A stretch of 54,525 nucleotides of DNA from Deltaproteobacteria bacterium SG8_13 (GTDB lineage: Bacteria > Desulfobacterota > Desulfobacteria > Desulfobacterales > SG8-13), in contig LJNK01000016.1 of the NCBI GenBank assembly GCA_001303025.1, positions 1 to 54,525 on the forward strand, written 5' to 3'. A model generated the notes under the pieces. That model did no database searches, was not told the origin of the DNA, and saw only the letters and a list, made by a program, of their open reading frames with translations. Each line of letters starts with the position of its first letter. The stretch's first letter is position 1. This document shows positions 23,930 to 32,801 of this stretch, piece after piece. Made by a program: the position numbers and the translations under genes.

Positions 23930-24487
23930 CTATATCCCCTTGCCGAGAATCCTTTCATCGTGTTTCAGCCGCTCCTGAATTCCTTTGCCGATCTGGTAGG
24001 TGCGGCTGAATTCAGACCAGAACTGCTTGTCTTTTTCTTTCCAATCCGGCCCGAATCGATCGTCAAAATAGTCCCCCAGCTTGTCGAAAAGCAGTTTCCA
24101 GGCCGGCTCTCCCCTCTGGTGGGCGCCCAGCAGATCTTCCAGCAACGCGTCCAGCTCCGCCAGCGTCTCCTTGGGCAAATAAGATATCGCCCCCTTGCGG
24201 ATCGACTCCATCAGCGTTTCCGGGTTGATGGCATGGGCAGTCAACATGACGGTCGGAATACCACGCTGGACCGATTCTTCCAGAAGTTTGAGCCCGTTGA
24301 CGCCCATGATGTCCAATATGGCTAAATCGTATTTGTGTTCCCGTATTTTTTGTGATGCACTTTCGTAATCACTGGCCGTGTCGAGAACCACTTCATCGAG
24401 AATGTCTTCGATGGTTTCCAGGATATCCTCTTCGTCATCCACCGCCAGGATCTGTTTTCCTTTCAGTACCGATTCCGTCTTTGTCAT
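23930..24487 (-). CDS. Response regulator with C-terminal helical extension
   Basis: Protein of 185 residues with a CheY-like receiver. Phospho-acceptor Asp59 lies in LAILDIMG, the acidic pair at 17-18 is in AVDDEED, and the switch Thr83 and Lys106 are in VMLTAHA and YLPKE. Residues about 110-185 are charged and helical, without a recognised DNA-binding or enzymatic domain. AGGAGTTGTC precedes the ATG. It lies 21 bases after a histidine kinase and 3' to a second, larger kinase, so all three probably form one phosphorelay. Confidence 0.92.
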   Translation of the reverse strand: MTKTESVLKGKQILAVDDEEDILETIEDILDEVVLDTASDYESASQKIREHKYDLAILDIMGVNGLKLLEESVQRGIPTVMLTAHAINPETLMESIRKGAISYLPKETLAELDALLEDLLGAHQRGEPAWKLLFDKLGDYFDDRFGPDWKEKDKQFWSEFSRTYQIGKGIQERLKHDERILGKGI

Positions 24488-24508
24488 GACAACTCCTTTG
24501 TCTGCTGG

Positions 24509-25324
24509 TTACTCCTTGCCGGAGTTCAGCGATACCGGAAGGCGCATGCGAAACGTTGCGCCCTTGTCTTTCTTCGTCTCCAGTTCGATTTCCCCTCCGA
24601 GACATCTGGCAATGATTCTCGCTCCCGCCAATCCCAGTCCGTGGCCGTTGCGCAGCGACAGGCTGCACTCCTTGCCCTGGACATAACGCTGGAAGATCCG
24701 TTCGCGTTCGCTTGGGTCGACGCCTGGCCCGTCATCACTTACCTCAACACAGAGTTGATCCGTCAAGTGGTACATCTGAATGTCGATTCGGTGTTTCCGG
24801 TGATGGATGGCGTTTTTGACCAGATTGCCGATAATTTGTCTGAACTTGACCTCGTCCTGAAACATTTCCAGTTCGGCCACGTTCGATGATATGTCGAGAA
24901 AAATGCCGTTTGCTTCCAGAAGTTGGGGCGCGAAGCGGTCGTCTTTTTCGACGGTCCCCTCGACAACGGTTGCGCCGCCGGTTGTCTCCAGTGCATCTAT
25001 GAGCGCAGCACACAGGGATTGAGCCGGCTGAAACCGTCGACATACAAAACAACCCGTTTCGGAGCGTCCGATCTCCAGCAATCCGTTGAGCATCTGCCGG
25101 GCCTTGTGGGTGTTGCGCAAAGCTCTTCGGACGGTTTTCTCCTGACGGGATGTCAGCGGGCCGAATTTATCCCTTTTTTCAAGTATCGTGCGCAGACCGG
25201 TTTCGATGACGGCAATCGGATCTTTCAGTTCGTGAATGAGAAATTCAATTTCCACATCCCGGAAAAATCCCCCGGTGGTTGTCTCCGGTTGTTGCTCACT
25301 GTCCCACTTGCTTTCTTTTGCCAT
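24509..25324 (-). CDS. Soluble histidine kinase without sensor domain
   Basis: Protein of 271 residues with no membrane span. The phospho-acceptor is His31 in FLIHELKDP, followed by a HATPase domain: N box NLVKNAIHH near 190, G1 DDGPGVDP, and G2 GHGLGLAGARI near 238. A CFVC pair after the dimerisation helices (near residue 93) might bind a metal or respond to redox, but it is only two cysteines. It lies 66 bases after the PAS-GAF kinase and just before the response regulator. The input probably comes through the neighbouring kinase. Confidence 0.9.
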   Translation of the reverse strand: MAKESKWDSEQQPETTTGGFFRDVEIEFLIHELKDPIAVIETGLRTILEKRDKFGPLTSRQEKTVRRALRNTHKARQMLNGLLEIGRSETGCFVCRRFQPAQSLCAALIDALETTGGATVVEGTVEKDDRFAPQLLEANGIFLDISSNVAELEMFQDEVKFRQIIGNLVKNAIHHRKHRIDIQMYHLTDQLCVEVSDDGPGVDPSERERIFQRYVQGKECSLSLRNGHGLGLAGARIIARCLGGEIELETKKDKGATFRMRLPVSLNSGKE

Positions 25325-25390
25325 AATATCTATCCGGAAAGGTTCTGTAGCCGCGCCTGCTGCAGCGCGGCGGGTTTTGCCTGATCGATA

Positions 25391-27712
25391 TCACATCTTC
25401 CGCTTCGCGGCCGGAAGGAATTGAACCGTCACGGTCGTCCCGCCCGATTCCAGACAATGCTGCTGCAGGCTGCACGGATCGCAGGCCTCGATATCCCCCG
25501 GGCAGACATCCCCGTCATGTGGTATGTACCGGCATCTCCTGGAGCTAAACCGGATGTTGAAATGATACCGTTCGGAGAAGATCTTCATCCGCAGCAGATC
25601 AAATCCCCGCCCGCCGGCATTGAAGTCAAACGGCTTGCGGGTGGCGTATTGCAGGGTGTCGGAAGTGGTGAAGAACTGCTCAAAAATCAGTCGCTGATTT
25701 TCTTCCGTAATGCCGACACCGAAATCTCGCACGATCAGTTCCGGTCCCTCTTCGCCGTTGCGGACCGACACTTCTACCCGGCTGTCGTCAGGAGTATTTT
25801 CTACGGCATTGCGAATCAGGCCGCGCACGATTTTGGTCAGCACCTCCGGTGGAATCCATATGCTTTCCGTTTTATCGGCGTGGAAATCTACGTCCAGACT
25901 GCGATGCGAAAATGCCGGTTGCAGCTGCTCCATCAACTTTTCTACAAACGGACCCGGCGCAAGCATTTCCGGCTCTGGGTTGCGCAACCCGAAGATGCCG
26001 TCGATTCGGCTACGGATCCGCTCCACCAGTGCCTCGTCTCCGGTTTCGGCAGCGACCAGGGCCTCCAGTTCGTCTGCACAGGCATCCAGCAGGCCCGAAA
26101 GCAGCGCGCTGCTGCGCAGATCTCTCTCCTGCAGTATATCTTCGATCTCGTATTGCATGTCCAGCAGCCGCTGCAGGTTGCGACGGCTTCTTCCCAGCAC
26201 CCGCCGGATCGCAGTGCTTTCCGAGCCGGCCAGTTTATCTTCGAGAAGAGCCAACGATGCCGACAGGACCGATACCGGAGTCTTGAGCTCGTGGGAGAGC
26301 CGGTGAATGACCTGATCTTTTGCCCGGTTGAGGCTTTTGACTTCCTCGTATGATTTCTTCAGTTGTTCGTCGATTCGGGCATTTTCAATCGGCAGTGCCA
26401 CGATACTCGCAAATGTGCTCAGCAGATCGGCATCCGCCTGGTCGAACTCACCCTGTTTTTTGTTCACCGCACAAAGAACGCCGATCATCCGGTTATCGGT
26501 AAGCATGGGCACCTGGATCATGTTGCGGGTTTTTTGACCGGTCCGCTTGTCAACGGTGTGATAGGAATAGGGACTGTCGTAATAATCGGGAACGATCATC
26601 GGCTTTCCGGTGCGAATGACTTCAGCGGCTACTCCCTTGTCCATGGGGTAGCGGGTCTCTTTGTATATCTTCTCGGCTTCCACGTCTTCATATGAGGCAG
26701 CCCGGAAGAAAAATTCCTTCTTGTCCTCATCGATAAGAATCACCAGGGCCCCCTCGGCCGCCATCAGGTCCTGAACCTCCCGGGTAATGAAATCGAGCCG
26801 TTGGTCCAATCCCCTGAACTGGTAGAGCGCCTTGGCGATGCGAAACAGCGCCTCGTTGATGCGTGCCGACCGTTTTTCAGCGGTCACATCCCGCAGCGTA
26901 ACGACCTGCCCGGCCGGCTGGTCTTTGTCATCGTAGAAAATCGCTCCGTCGATGACGATGTCCAGCGTCCGGCCGTCCCGGGTCAGCCGCTTGGTTTCGA
27001 ATCCGTGCAGGATCTTTTCCCTCAGCAACCGTTCGATCCCGTCCCGGGTCGGCTGTTTTTCAGATTCGGGAACAAACGGGATCCGCTTGCCTTTGAGCTC
27101 CTGCAGTGTCCATCCGAACACCCTCTCGAACGCCGGGTTCAAATAGGTTACCGTACCGTCGAAGTTAAAGACGAACACCGGATCGGGCAGAAAATTCAGA
27201 AATGCCCGATAGCGCTGTTCGGCCTTTCGGCTGGCTTCGTACTGGCACTGGGCCAGCTGTTCGGACTCCAGGACTTTGCATTGCGCCAGGTATTTTTCAG
27301 TGATGTCCCGGGCGATACCGCGAAATCCGGTCTTTTTGCCGGTCTCGTCCAGGATCAGATTGGCGGACAGCTCGATTACGCGGGTTTCACCGTCCTTGCG
27401 GAGGATTTCCCACACGATATCCGTGATTCCCTGCCCGGTGCGGTAGATCTGGTTAAAGCGTTGAAAGGCCGAGTCGGCATTGTCTGTGTCCATGAACTCG
27501 CGAAAGTTATGTCCCAGAATTTCTTGGCGCGAGTATCCGAACAGCCGGCAGAGGGCGTCGTTGAAGTACAAGAAGCTGCCTTGCAGATCGGTCTCGTAAA
27601 AGGCATCGGCCACGTCCTCGACAAACGCCCGGTAGCGCTCTTGCAGAACCTTCTCGCCCGAATCTTTCTGCATCGGTTCCCGTTTTCTGGGTATGGCGAC
27701 TGGTTTGGCCAT
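25391..27712 (-). CDS. PAS-PAS-GAF histidine kinase with Cys cluster in ATPase domain
   Basis: Cytoplasmic sensor kinase of 773 residues without membrane helices. PAS domains lie at about 27-138 and 165-280, and a GAF domain at 290-448. HisKA has His474 (RLSHELKTPVS). A long helical linker spans about 530-590. The HATPase has N box GLIRNAVENT near 631, G1 VRDFGVGI near 661 and G2 GGRGFDLL near 700. Inserted before the last strand are five cysteines, Cys727, 737, 744, 747 and 753 (C-x9-C-x6-C-x2-C-x5-C), which could hold a metal or Fe-S cluster. The start has no good ribosome site; ATG 27673 is an alternative. It follows the ACT gene by 6 bases, so ligand sensing and kinase are likely co-expressed. 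Confidence 0.92.
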   Translation of the reverse strand: MAKPVAIPRKREPMQKDSGEKVLQERYRAFVEDVADAFYETDLQGSFLYFNDALCRLFGYSRQEILGHNFREFMDTDNADSAFQRFNQIYRTGQGITDIVWEILRKDGETRVIELSANLILDETGKKTGFRGIARDITEKYLAQCKVLESEQLAQCQYEASRKAEQRYRAFLNFLPDPVFVFNFDGTVTYLNPAFERVFGWTLQELKGKRIPFVPESEKQPTRDGIERLLREKILHGFETKRLTRDGRTLDIVIDGAIFYDDKDQPAGQVVTLRDVTAEKRSARINEALFRIAKALYQFRGLDQRLDFITREVQDLMAAEGALVILIDEDKKEFFFRAASYEDVEAEKIYKETRYPMDKGVAAEVIRTGKPMIVPDYYDSPYSYHTVDKRTGQKTRNMIQVPMLTDNRMIGVLCAVNKKQGEFDQADADLLSTFASIVALPIENARIDEQLKKSYEEVKSLNRAKDQVIHRLSHELKTPVSVLSASLALLEDKLAGSESTAIRRVLGRSRRNLQRLLDMQYEIEDILQERDLRSSALLSGLLDACADELEALVAAETGDEALVERIRSRIDGIFGLRNPEPEMLAPGPFVEKLMEQLQPAFSHRSLDVDFHADKTESIWIPPEVLTKIVRGLIRNAVENTPDDSRVEVSVRNGEEGPELIVRDFGVGITEENQRLIFEQFFTTSDTLQYATRKPFDFNAGGRGFDLLRMKIFSERYHFNIRFSSRRCRYIPHDGDVCPGDIEACDPCSLQQHCLESGGTTVTVQFLPAAKRKM

Positions 27713-27718
27713 AAAATT

Positions 27719-28171
27719 CTAACAGACCACCGCCTCGTTCTCCAATATTCCGAACGTTTCTGAATCGAGCAGCTTGTAATCGTTCGACTTCAGGATTTCG
27801 ATTGCCCGATCATCGTCGCTAAACCGGAATATCATCACGGCCTTGCCGGATGAAAACCCGATGAATGCGTACATCATGATTACGTTGATATTTGCATCCC
27901 GCAACGGCTTCAACAACTTGGCCAGGCTGCCGGGCACATCCTCAATCTCTACGGCAACCACCTCATTGACGAACGCAGATACCTGAATTTTCATCAGGAT
28001 CTGCCTGGCCTTGGCCACATCGGAAACCAGCAGCCGCAGCTGGCCGAAAGCTCCCGTGTCCACCAGGTTGAGCGCGCGGAGATTGATGCCGGCCTTCCCC
28101 AGCGCCTCGGTGACCTCCAGGAGTCGCCCTGGAGAATTCTCGATGGAAACCACGATCTGTTTCAATTTCAT
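27719..28171 (-). CDS. Tandem ACT-domain protein
   Basis: Protein of 150 residues made of two ACT domains, which bind amino acids or similar ligands. The first reads KQIVVSIENSPGRLLEVTEALGKAGINLRAL, the second VVAVEIEDVPGSLAKLLKPLRDANINVIMM. GGAGGGTATC precedes the ATG. Similar stand-alone proteins are often found beside phenylacetate-CoA ligase genes in anaerobes (established), but here the neighbours are an MFS transporter upstream and a sensor kinase 6 bases downstream. It could act as a ligand-binding regulator for the TRAP/MFS uptake genes. Confidence 0.9.
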   Translation of the reverse strand: MKLKQIVVSIENSPGRLLEVTEALGKAGINLRALNLVDTGAFGQLRLLVSDVAKARQILMKIQVSAFVNEVVAVEIEDVPGSLAKLLKPLRDANINVIMMYAFIGFSSGKAVMIFRFSDDDRAIEILKSNDYKLLDSETFGILENEAVVC

Positions 28172-28358
28172 GATACCCTCCCATGCTTGGTACCACCCTG
28201 TCGGTCAGCCGGACGGATGGCGTTCTGACGTTTTGTTGCTCCGCAGACAAGCGGTATTCTTTGCGCATTGTTCACAAAAATACACACTTTACCGTCGAAT
28301 TCAAGGGAAGCAGAAACTGTGAAGACAATGCCATTGCAGCGTCGGTTCACCGCCAAGC

Positions 28359-29636
28359 TCACTCTGCCGCCTTCAGCGTCTCCTTGACAAAGAGGCTGGA
28401 CAGGAACGCAATCAACCCGGAAACAAAGAGCAGCAGGAAAGCCATCCGGTATCCTACCAGGGTGAAGCTCGTTCCCACACGGCCATAGTGCTCCAGCACA
28501 TACCCCAACAGCGGTTGAAAAACTGCTCCGCCCGCAAAGGGGAACAAGTTGACGATTCCGGTGGCCGTGCCGGCCATTTGAACCGGAAAGAGCTCCTTGT
28601 TGGCGGTAAAAGCGATCACCACCACAGCGCTGGAGAATATGCCCAGCCCGAGGCAGAGCAGATAGAGCCCCATCCGTGGTATGGCATCTGTCTGAAAAGC
28701 CAGAAAGGCGGTTATCACGAGGGTGACGAAGCTCGACAGTATGATGACCGGCCTGCGCCCGCGCAGCAAGCTGTTGGATGCCCAGCTCAGGGTGGGGCTG
28801 CCGATGATCATGCCGATAGCCAGCATGGAAAGAATCTGGGCTGCCTCGGTTTTGCTCAGACCGTAAACGTGTGCCAAAAATGGCCCACCCCACAACCCAC
28901 CGAAGGAAAAGAAGATCCCGCAGTCAAAAAAGAACCAGGCGGCCAAAGGCCAGAAGTTTTTGTGCAATAAAACCCTGCGGACACCCTCCAGCAGACCGAT
29001 CGGGGTTGCGGCCGACAGCGGTTGCCCTGCCGGAGAGGGCCATCCTAACTCTGAAGGCCGGTTTCGGACAAAAAGATAGACCAGCAGCGCCAGCGCCAGG
29101 GTGAACATGCCGACGGCAACAAAGGACATTCGCCAACCGATCCAGCCGCTGAGTGCGGCCAGCGGCGTTGCAGCGGTCAGAGAACCGACCCCGCCGAGGG
29201 CCATGAGAATGCCTGTCATCACGGCAAACTCCCGGGCGTGAAACCACTCGGCCAGGATTTTCAGCGTCGGGACAAAGAGCATGGCCACTCCCAGTCCCAC
29301 GAGGGTGCGGCCGACGATGGCCCAGAATACGGAAGAAGCCAGCCCCAGAAGCAGTGATCCGCCGAAAGCGACAAGAAAGAACAGCGTGATGGTCTTGCGC
29401 GGCCCCCAGGAATCGGAGAGCAGCCCGGCAGGCAGCTGCATGACGGCATACGGATAGAAATATGCGGCTCCCAGCAAGCCGGTGATAGCCCCGGTGGTGC
29501 GCAGGTCGCGCATCATATCCACCGCCAGAACCGCCGGGCAGAGGCGGTGGAAGTATACCAGTATGTACCCGCAGGCCAGAATGCTGAATATCAGCCAGCG
29601 ATAGCGCTTGGCTTTCAGGAGGGCTTCCTCTGTCAC
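28359..29636 (-). CDS. MFS transporter
   Basis: Twelve-helix permease of 425 residues. The first helix reads WLIFSILACGYILVYFHRLCPAVLAV, and the MFS loop GLLSDSWGPRKT follows helix 2. A GTG start at 29636 is preferred because GGAG lies 5 bases upstream; ATG 29654 has no ribosome site. It lies 56 bases after the TRAP large permease on the same strand. The architecture resembles the MFS gene at the left window edge, so the two may be paralogs. Substrate unknown; organic acids are a guess from context. Confidence 0.9.
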   Translation of the reverse strand: MTEEALLKAKRYRWLIFSILACGYILVYFHRLCPAVLAVDMMRDLRTTGAITGLLGAAYFYPYAVMQLPAGLLSDSWGPRKTITLFFLVAFGGSLLLGLASSVFWAIVGRTLVGLGVAMLFVPTLKILAEWFHAREFAVMTGILMALGGVGSLTAATPLAALSGWIGWRMSFVAVGMFTLALALLVYLFVRNRPSELGWPSPAGQPLSAATPIGLLEGVRRVLLHKNFWPLAAWFFFDCGIFFSFGGLWGGPFLAHVYGLSKTEAAQILSMLAIGMIIGSPTLSWASNSLLRGRRPVIILSSFVTLVITAFLAFQTDAIPRMGLYLLCLGLGIFSSAVVVIAFTANKELFPVQMAGTATGIVNLFPFAGGAVFQPLLGYVLEHYGRVGTSFTLVGYRMAFLLLFVSGLIAFLSSLFVKETLKAAE

Positions 29637-29692
29637 TGGATCTCCGTGGTCCATCCGGATTTCAGCTGTGTTTAGAGAGTTCTGCGTGGCGT

Positions 29693-30988
29693 TTATCGCC
29701 TGAATCCCATGATATCCGGCAGCCAGAGAACGGCGTCGGGCATATAGGTCATGAAAAACAGCACCGCCATCTGGATGATGATAAATGGTATGACGGCTTT
29801 GGAGACGTAAATAATGTCACGATTGGAAATCGCCCCGGTGATATACAGACTCACTCCCATGGGCGGTGTGCAGTAACCGATCGCCAGGTTAACGGTCATA
29901 ATCAGCCCGAAGTGCATCCAGTCGATGTGGAAGGCATCCAGCATGGGGAGAAACACGGGCCCTAAGATCATCGTCGCAGAAATGATATCCATGAACATTC
30001 CGACAATCAGCAGCAAAATGTTCATCGCCAGCAGAAACACCATCGGGTTGGTGACGGTAGACAGCACCGCCTCGGTGATTCGGCCGGGAATGTCCTCGAG
30101 GGTCAGCAGGCGGCCGAAGCAGCTGGCGCCGGCCACGATGATCAGCAGGGTGGCCGAAGTAACGGCGGAATTGACCGTTATCTTCTTGACCGCACTGAAC
30201 TTAATCGACTTGTGGATGAACAGCTCCACGACAAACGCGTATACACAGGCAACCACCGCGGCTTCATTGGCAGTGAAGGCTCCGGAGAAGATCCCGCCGA
30301 ATATGATCGCAGGAAGCAGCAGCGACCAGATCCCTTCTTTGAAAATCGTCACGACTTCGCGGGGGCTCGGAACCGGCTTGCGGACGATCTCGGTTTTTTT
30401 CCGGAAAAAGAAAAAAGTGTACAGGCAGACCCCGAAGATGATGAGCAGACCGGGTAGAAAGCCGGTCAGAAAAAGCCCCTCGAGGGAAACGTTGCTGATC
30501 ATGCTATACAGGATCATCCCGATGCTGGGCGGGATGATCACCCCCAGGTTGGGCGAAGTGGTCATCAGCCCGAGGGTGTATTTCTCCGGGTAGCCGTTGT
30601 CCATCAGCGCCGGAATCATAAAACCGCCCAGCGCGACCACGGTGGCGACAGTGGATCCGGAGATGGCGCCGAACAGTCCGCAGGCGATGACACCGGCCAT
30701 GCCCAACCCCCCCGGCAGCCAGCTCACCATCGCGTTGGCCACCTTGATCAGCTTATCGACGATCGAGCCGGCCGTCATAATGTTGCCGCACAGGATGAAA
30801 AAGAGCACCACCACCAGCGCAAAGTTGTCCATGCTGCGCAGCAGGGTCTGCACCAGCAGCATCAGCGGCAGATCGGTAAACAGCAGAAACCCCAGAACAG
30901 AGGTGAAAAACAGGCACATGAACACGGGGATGTAGGTGGCCATGCAGCCCAGCAGGATCGACAGGATGATGATGTGACTGGCTTCCAT
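29693..30988 (-). CDS. dctM: TRAP transporter large permease (DctM)
   Basis: Integral membrane subunit of 431 residues that, with DctQ, forms the sodium-driven TRAP channel. Hallmarks are the first helix IIILSILLGCMATYIPVFMCLFF, GLFGAISGSTVATVVALGGFMIPAL near residues 90-115, and NLGVIIPPSIGMILYSM near 137. AGAGGTTCA precedes ATG 30988. The frame stays open for a further 185 codons upstream, but that stretch only overlaps dctQ in another frame, so this is not a DctQM fusion. It is the third gene of dctPQM. Confidence 0.95.
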   Translation of the reverse strand: MEASHIIILSILLGCMATYIPVFMCLFFTSVLGFLLFTDLPLMLLVQTLLRSMDNFALVVVLFFILCGNIMTAGSIVDKLIKVANAMVSWLPGGLGMAGVIACGLFGAISGSTVATVVALGGFMIPALMDNGYPEKYTLGLMTTSPNLGVIIPPSIGMILYSMISNVSLEGLFLTGFLPGLLIIFGVCLYTFFFFRKKTEIVRKPVPSPREVVTIFKEGIWSLLLPAIIFGGIFSGAFTANEAAVVACVYAFVVELFIHKSIKFSAVKKITVNSAVTSATLLIIVAGASCFGRLLTLEDIPGRITEAVLSTVTNPMVFLLAMNILLLIVGMFMDIISATMILGPVFLPMLDAFHIDWMHFGLIMTVNLAIGYCTPPMGVSLYITGAISNRDIIYVSKAVIPFIIIQMAVLFFMTYMPDAVLWLPDIMGFRR

Positions 30989-31020
30989 TGAACCTCTCTT
31001 TACCCCTTCGCCCCGGACCC

Positions 31021-31533
31021 TCAGGGTGTTGCTTTTTCGCTCGATTTGCCGCGCAGATCCGCTATGTCCTGGTGAAACAACTGTATGGTGCGGATGAACA
31101 TCATGGCGCCCATAAGCGGAAGGATCGAAAAAATGTACACCAGGGGTATCTGTAAAATAATGGTCTTTTGCTCGGTCTGGACCTGGAGAAGCGCCATTTT
31201 CCAGCCGAAGTAGAGCACGATAAGCGAAAAGATCAGGGTTACGAAGTTGCTGAAAAACGTCAGGGGCACCTTTAGCTTGGGCAGCAGCTGCACGGATGCG
31301 TCGATTTTGATCATCGATCGGTTCTTCACGGCCGCGCTGCAGCCGATCAGCGTCGTGTAGATAATCACCTCGCGCACCAGCTCCTCGGACCAGGCCAGTG
31401 TGTAGTTGAACACGTACCGGAGAAAGACGTTGACGAACAGCGAGATCAACGCCACAAACACGGTGAGAAAAAGCGTCCACTCTTCGAAAAAGCTCAGCAC
31501 CTTGTCGAGTACATCCAGGATCTTTCCAAACAT
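31021..31533 (-). CDS. dctQ: TRAP transporter small permease (DctQ)
   Basis: Four-helix membrane protein of 170 residues. LTVFVALISLFVNVFLRYVFNYTLAWSEELVREVIIYTTLIG near residues 18-60 is the typical first half with the W-SEE motif, and GAMMFIRTIQLFHQD near the end closes helix 4. GGAG lies 9 bases before the ATG. It is separated from dctP by about 180 bases that include a terminator-like hairpin, and precedes dctM by 32 bases. Confidence 0.93.
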   Translation of the reverse strand: MFGKILDVLDKVLSFFEEWTLFLTVFVALISLFVNVFLRYVFNYTLAWSEELVREVIIYTTLIGCSAAVKNRSMIKIDASVQLLPKLKVPLTFFSNFVTLIFSLIVLYFGWKMALLQVQTEQKTIILQIPLVYIFSILPLMGAMMFIRTIQLFHQDIADLRGKSSEKATP

Positions 31534-31663
31534 ATGCCGTCACTCCGATGGTCGTGTGGTCCAGCTGGTTGTTTTATCCTCTGCATAGAACCGCGGATGG
31601 GATTGTCGCCTCCGCTCTGCTGTCATCGGTTTCATACCCGCTGTGGGCTGTCGGATGCAAGCG

Positions 31664-31699
31664 AAAAATAAAAGGGGCCCATCTTCGAGCCCCTTTTTT
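31664..31699 (-). terminator. Intra-operon terminator between dctP and dctQ
   Basis: On the minus strand AAAGGGGC pairs with GCCCCTTT around a 10-base loop, followed by TTTATTTTT. It lies about 20 bases after the dctP stop. Read-through would give less dctQM than dctP, matching the high demand for binding protein. Confidence 0.75.
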
Positions 31700-31715
31700 C
31701 TACCTCGATCGCAGG

Positions 31716-32801
31716 TTATGGTCGTTGATATCCGATGAAATCCTGGACCTCTTTCAAATAATCTGCCGGACGGTAGGTGTCGCCGTCCCGCAGTTTGTTG
31801 ATCTCCGGAGCGAATTTGCGGTGGGCAATGTCGCCTTTTTTGCGCAGGATCTCCATTTCCGCATCCGGCAGCTTGAAGAACTGGATGCCGTCTTTGGAGG
31901 ACTTCATGATTTCGGCAGCCTCCTGTCCCACTGTTTGCGCGCGGATATCGGCGCACACCTCGTTCAAGGTGCTCTTGAAGGTTGCCTGCAGGTCGGCCGG
32001 CAATTTATTGAACCAGGCCTTGTTGAAGATCCAGATGAACAGTCCCTGGGCGTAATCGATATAGGTGTAGTACTTGGCAACCTCGAACTTCTTGGTGATG
32101 CTGCACACCATCGGTGTGTGGTCGAGACCGTCGATGACGCCCTGCTTCAGGGCTACCGGCACATCGGGCCAGGGCATGGCAACCGGGTTGATGCCCCACT
32201 CGCGGTACACCAGCTGGTTGACCGGCGCTTCGGCCGTGCGGAATTTGAGCTTCTTGGCATCGGCGATGGAGCGAACCGGCGTGGTGGTCGCCCAGCCGTA
32301 GTTGCCGTAGCCGGTGATGTCGATGCCGATGATGCCCTGGTGATCCATCGCCATCATGAAGTGATCGAAGAGTTTGCGGTTGCCGACGAACTTGTCGAGC
32401 TTATCGAAAGAGTCGATCAGAAACGGCAGGTTGACCAGACCGAAGCGGGGGCCGAGATTGGCCGCGGCCACCGAGCTGACACCCATCCCCTGGATGGCGC
32501 CCATTTGAAGCTGGTTGAGCACTTCGACCTCGCCGCCGAGCATTGAAAACGGTTTGTAGTCGACGTAGATCTGGCCGTTGCTGCGCTTCCAGAGCAGATC
32601 GCGGAATGCAAATCCGGTGTATACCCCTTTGAGAACGGGGTGGGACACGTTGGATATAATGCATTTGTACTTCGCGCCGGACGGATCAAAGGCGGGTTTC
32701 CACGCATCCAGCGACGGCCCTGCGGCCCAGACCGGCGTCAACATCAGACTGCAGGTGACAATACTCAATCCCACAAAGATCGCCATTTTCTTCATTGTCA
32801 T
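31716..32801 (-). CDS. dctP: TRAP transporter substrate-binding protein (DctP)
   Basis: Periplasmic solute receptor of 361 residues with signal peptide MKKMAIFVGLSIVTCSLMLTPVWA. The DctP fold shows in GGEVEVLNQLQMGAIQGMGVS, the ligand-site segment KLKFRTAEAPVNQLVYREWGINPVAMPWPDVPVALKQGVIDG near residues 190-230 (including the conserved Arg that binds carboxylates) and WFNKLPADLQATFKS. AGGAGGCATAA precedes the ATG. It is the first gene of the TRAP operon. The ligand is likely a carboxylate; which one is not visible. Confidence 0.95.
   Translation of the reverse strand: MTMKKMAIFVGLSIVTCSLMLTPVWAAGPSLDAWKPAFDPSGAKYKCIISNVSHPVLKGVYTGFAFRDLLWKRSNGQIYVDYKPFSMLGGEVEVLNQLQMGAIQGMGVSSVAAANLGPRFGLVNLPFLIDSFDKLDKFVGNRKLFDHFMMAMDHQGIIGIDITGYGNYGWATTTPVRSIADAKKLKFRTAEAPVNQLVYREWGINPVAMPWPDVPVALKQGVIDGLDHTPMVCSITKKFEVAKYYTYIDYAQGLFIWIFNKAWFNKLPADLQATFKSTLNEVCADIRAQTVGQEAAEIMKSSKDGIQFFKLPDAEMEILRKKGDIAHRKFAPEINKLRDGDTYRPADYLKEVQDFIGYQRP

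Noticed and set aside
29693-31543. A single long reading that would look like a DctQM fusion
   Set aside because: The first 185 codons overlap dctQ in another frame and have no family-like sequence. DctM has its own ribosome site and start at 30988, and DctQ is a complete separate gene.
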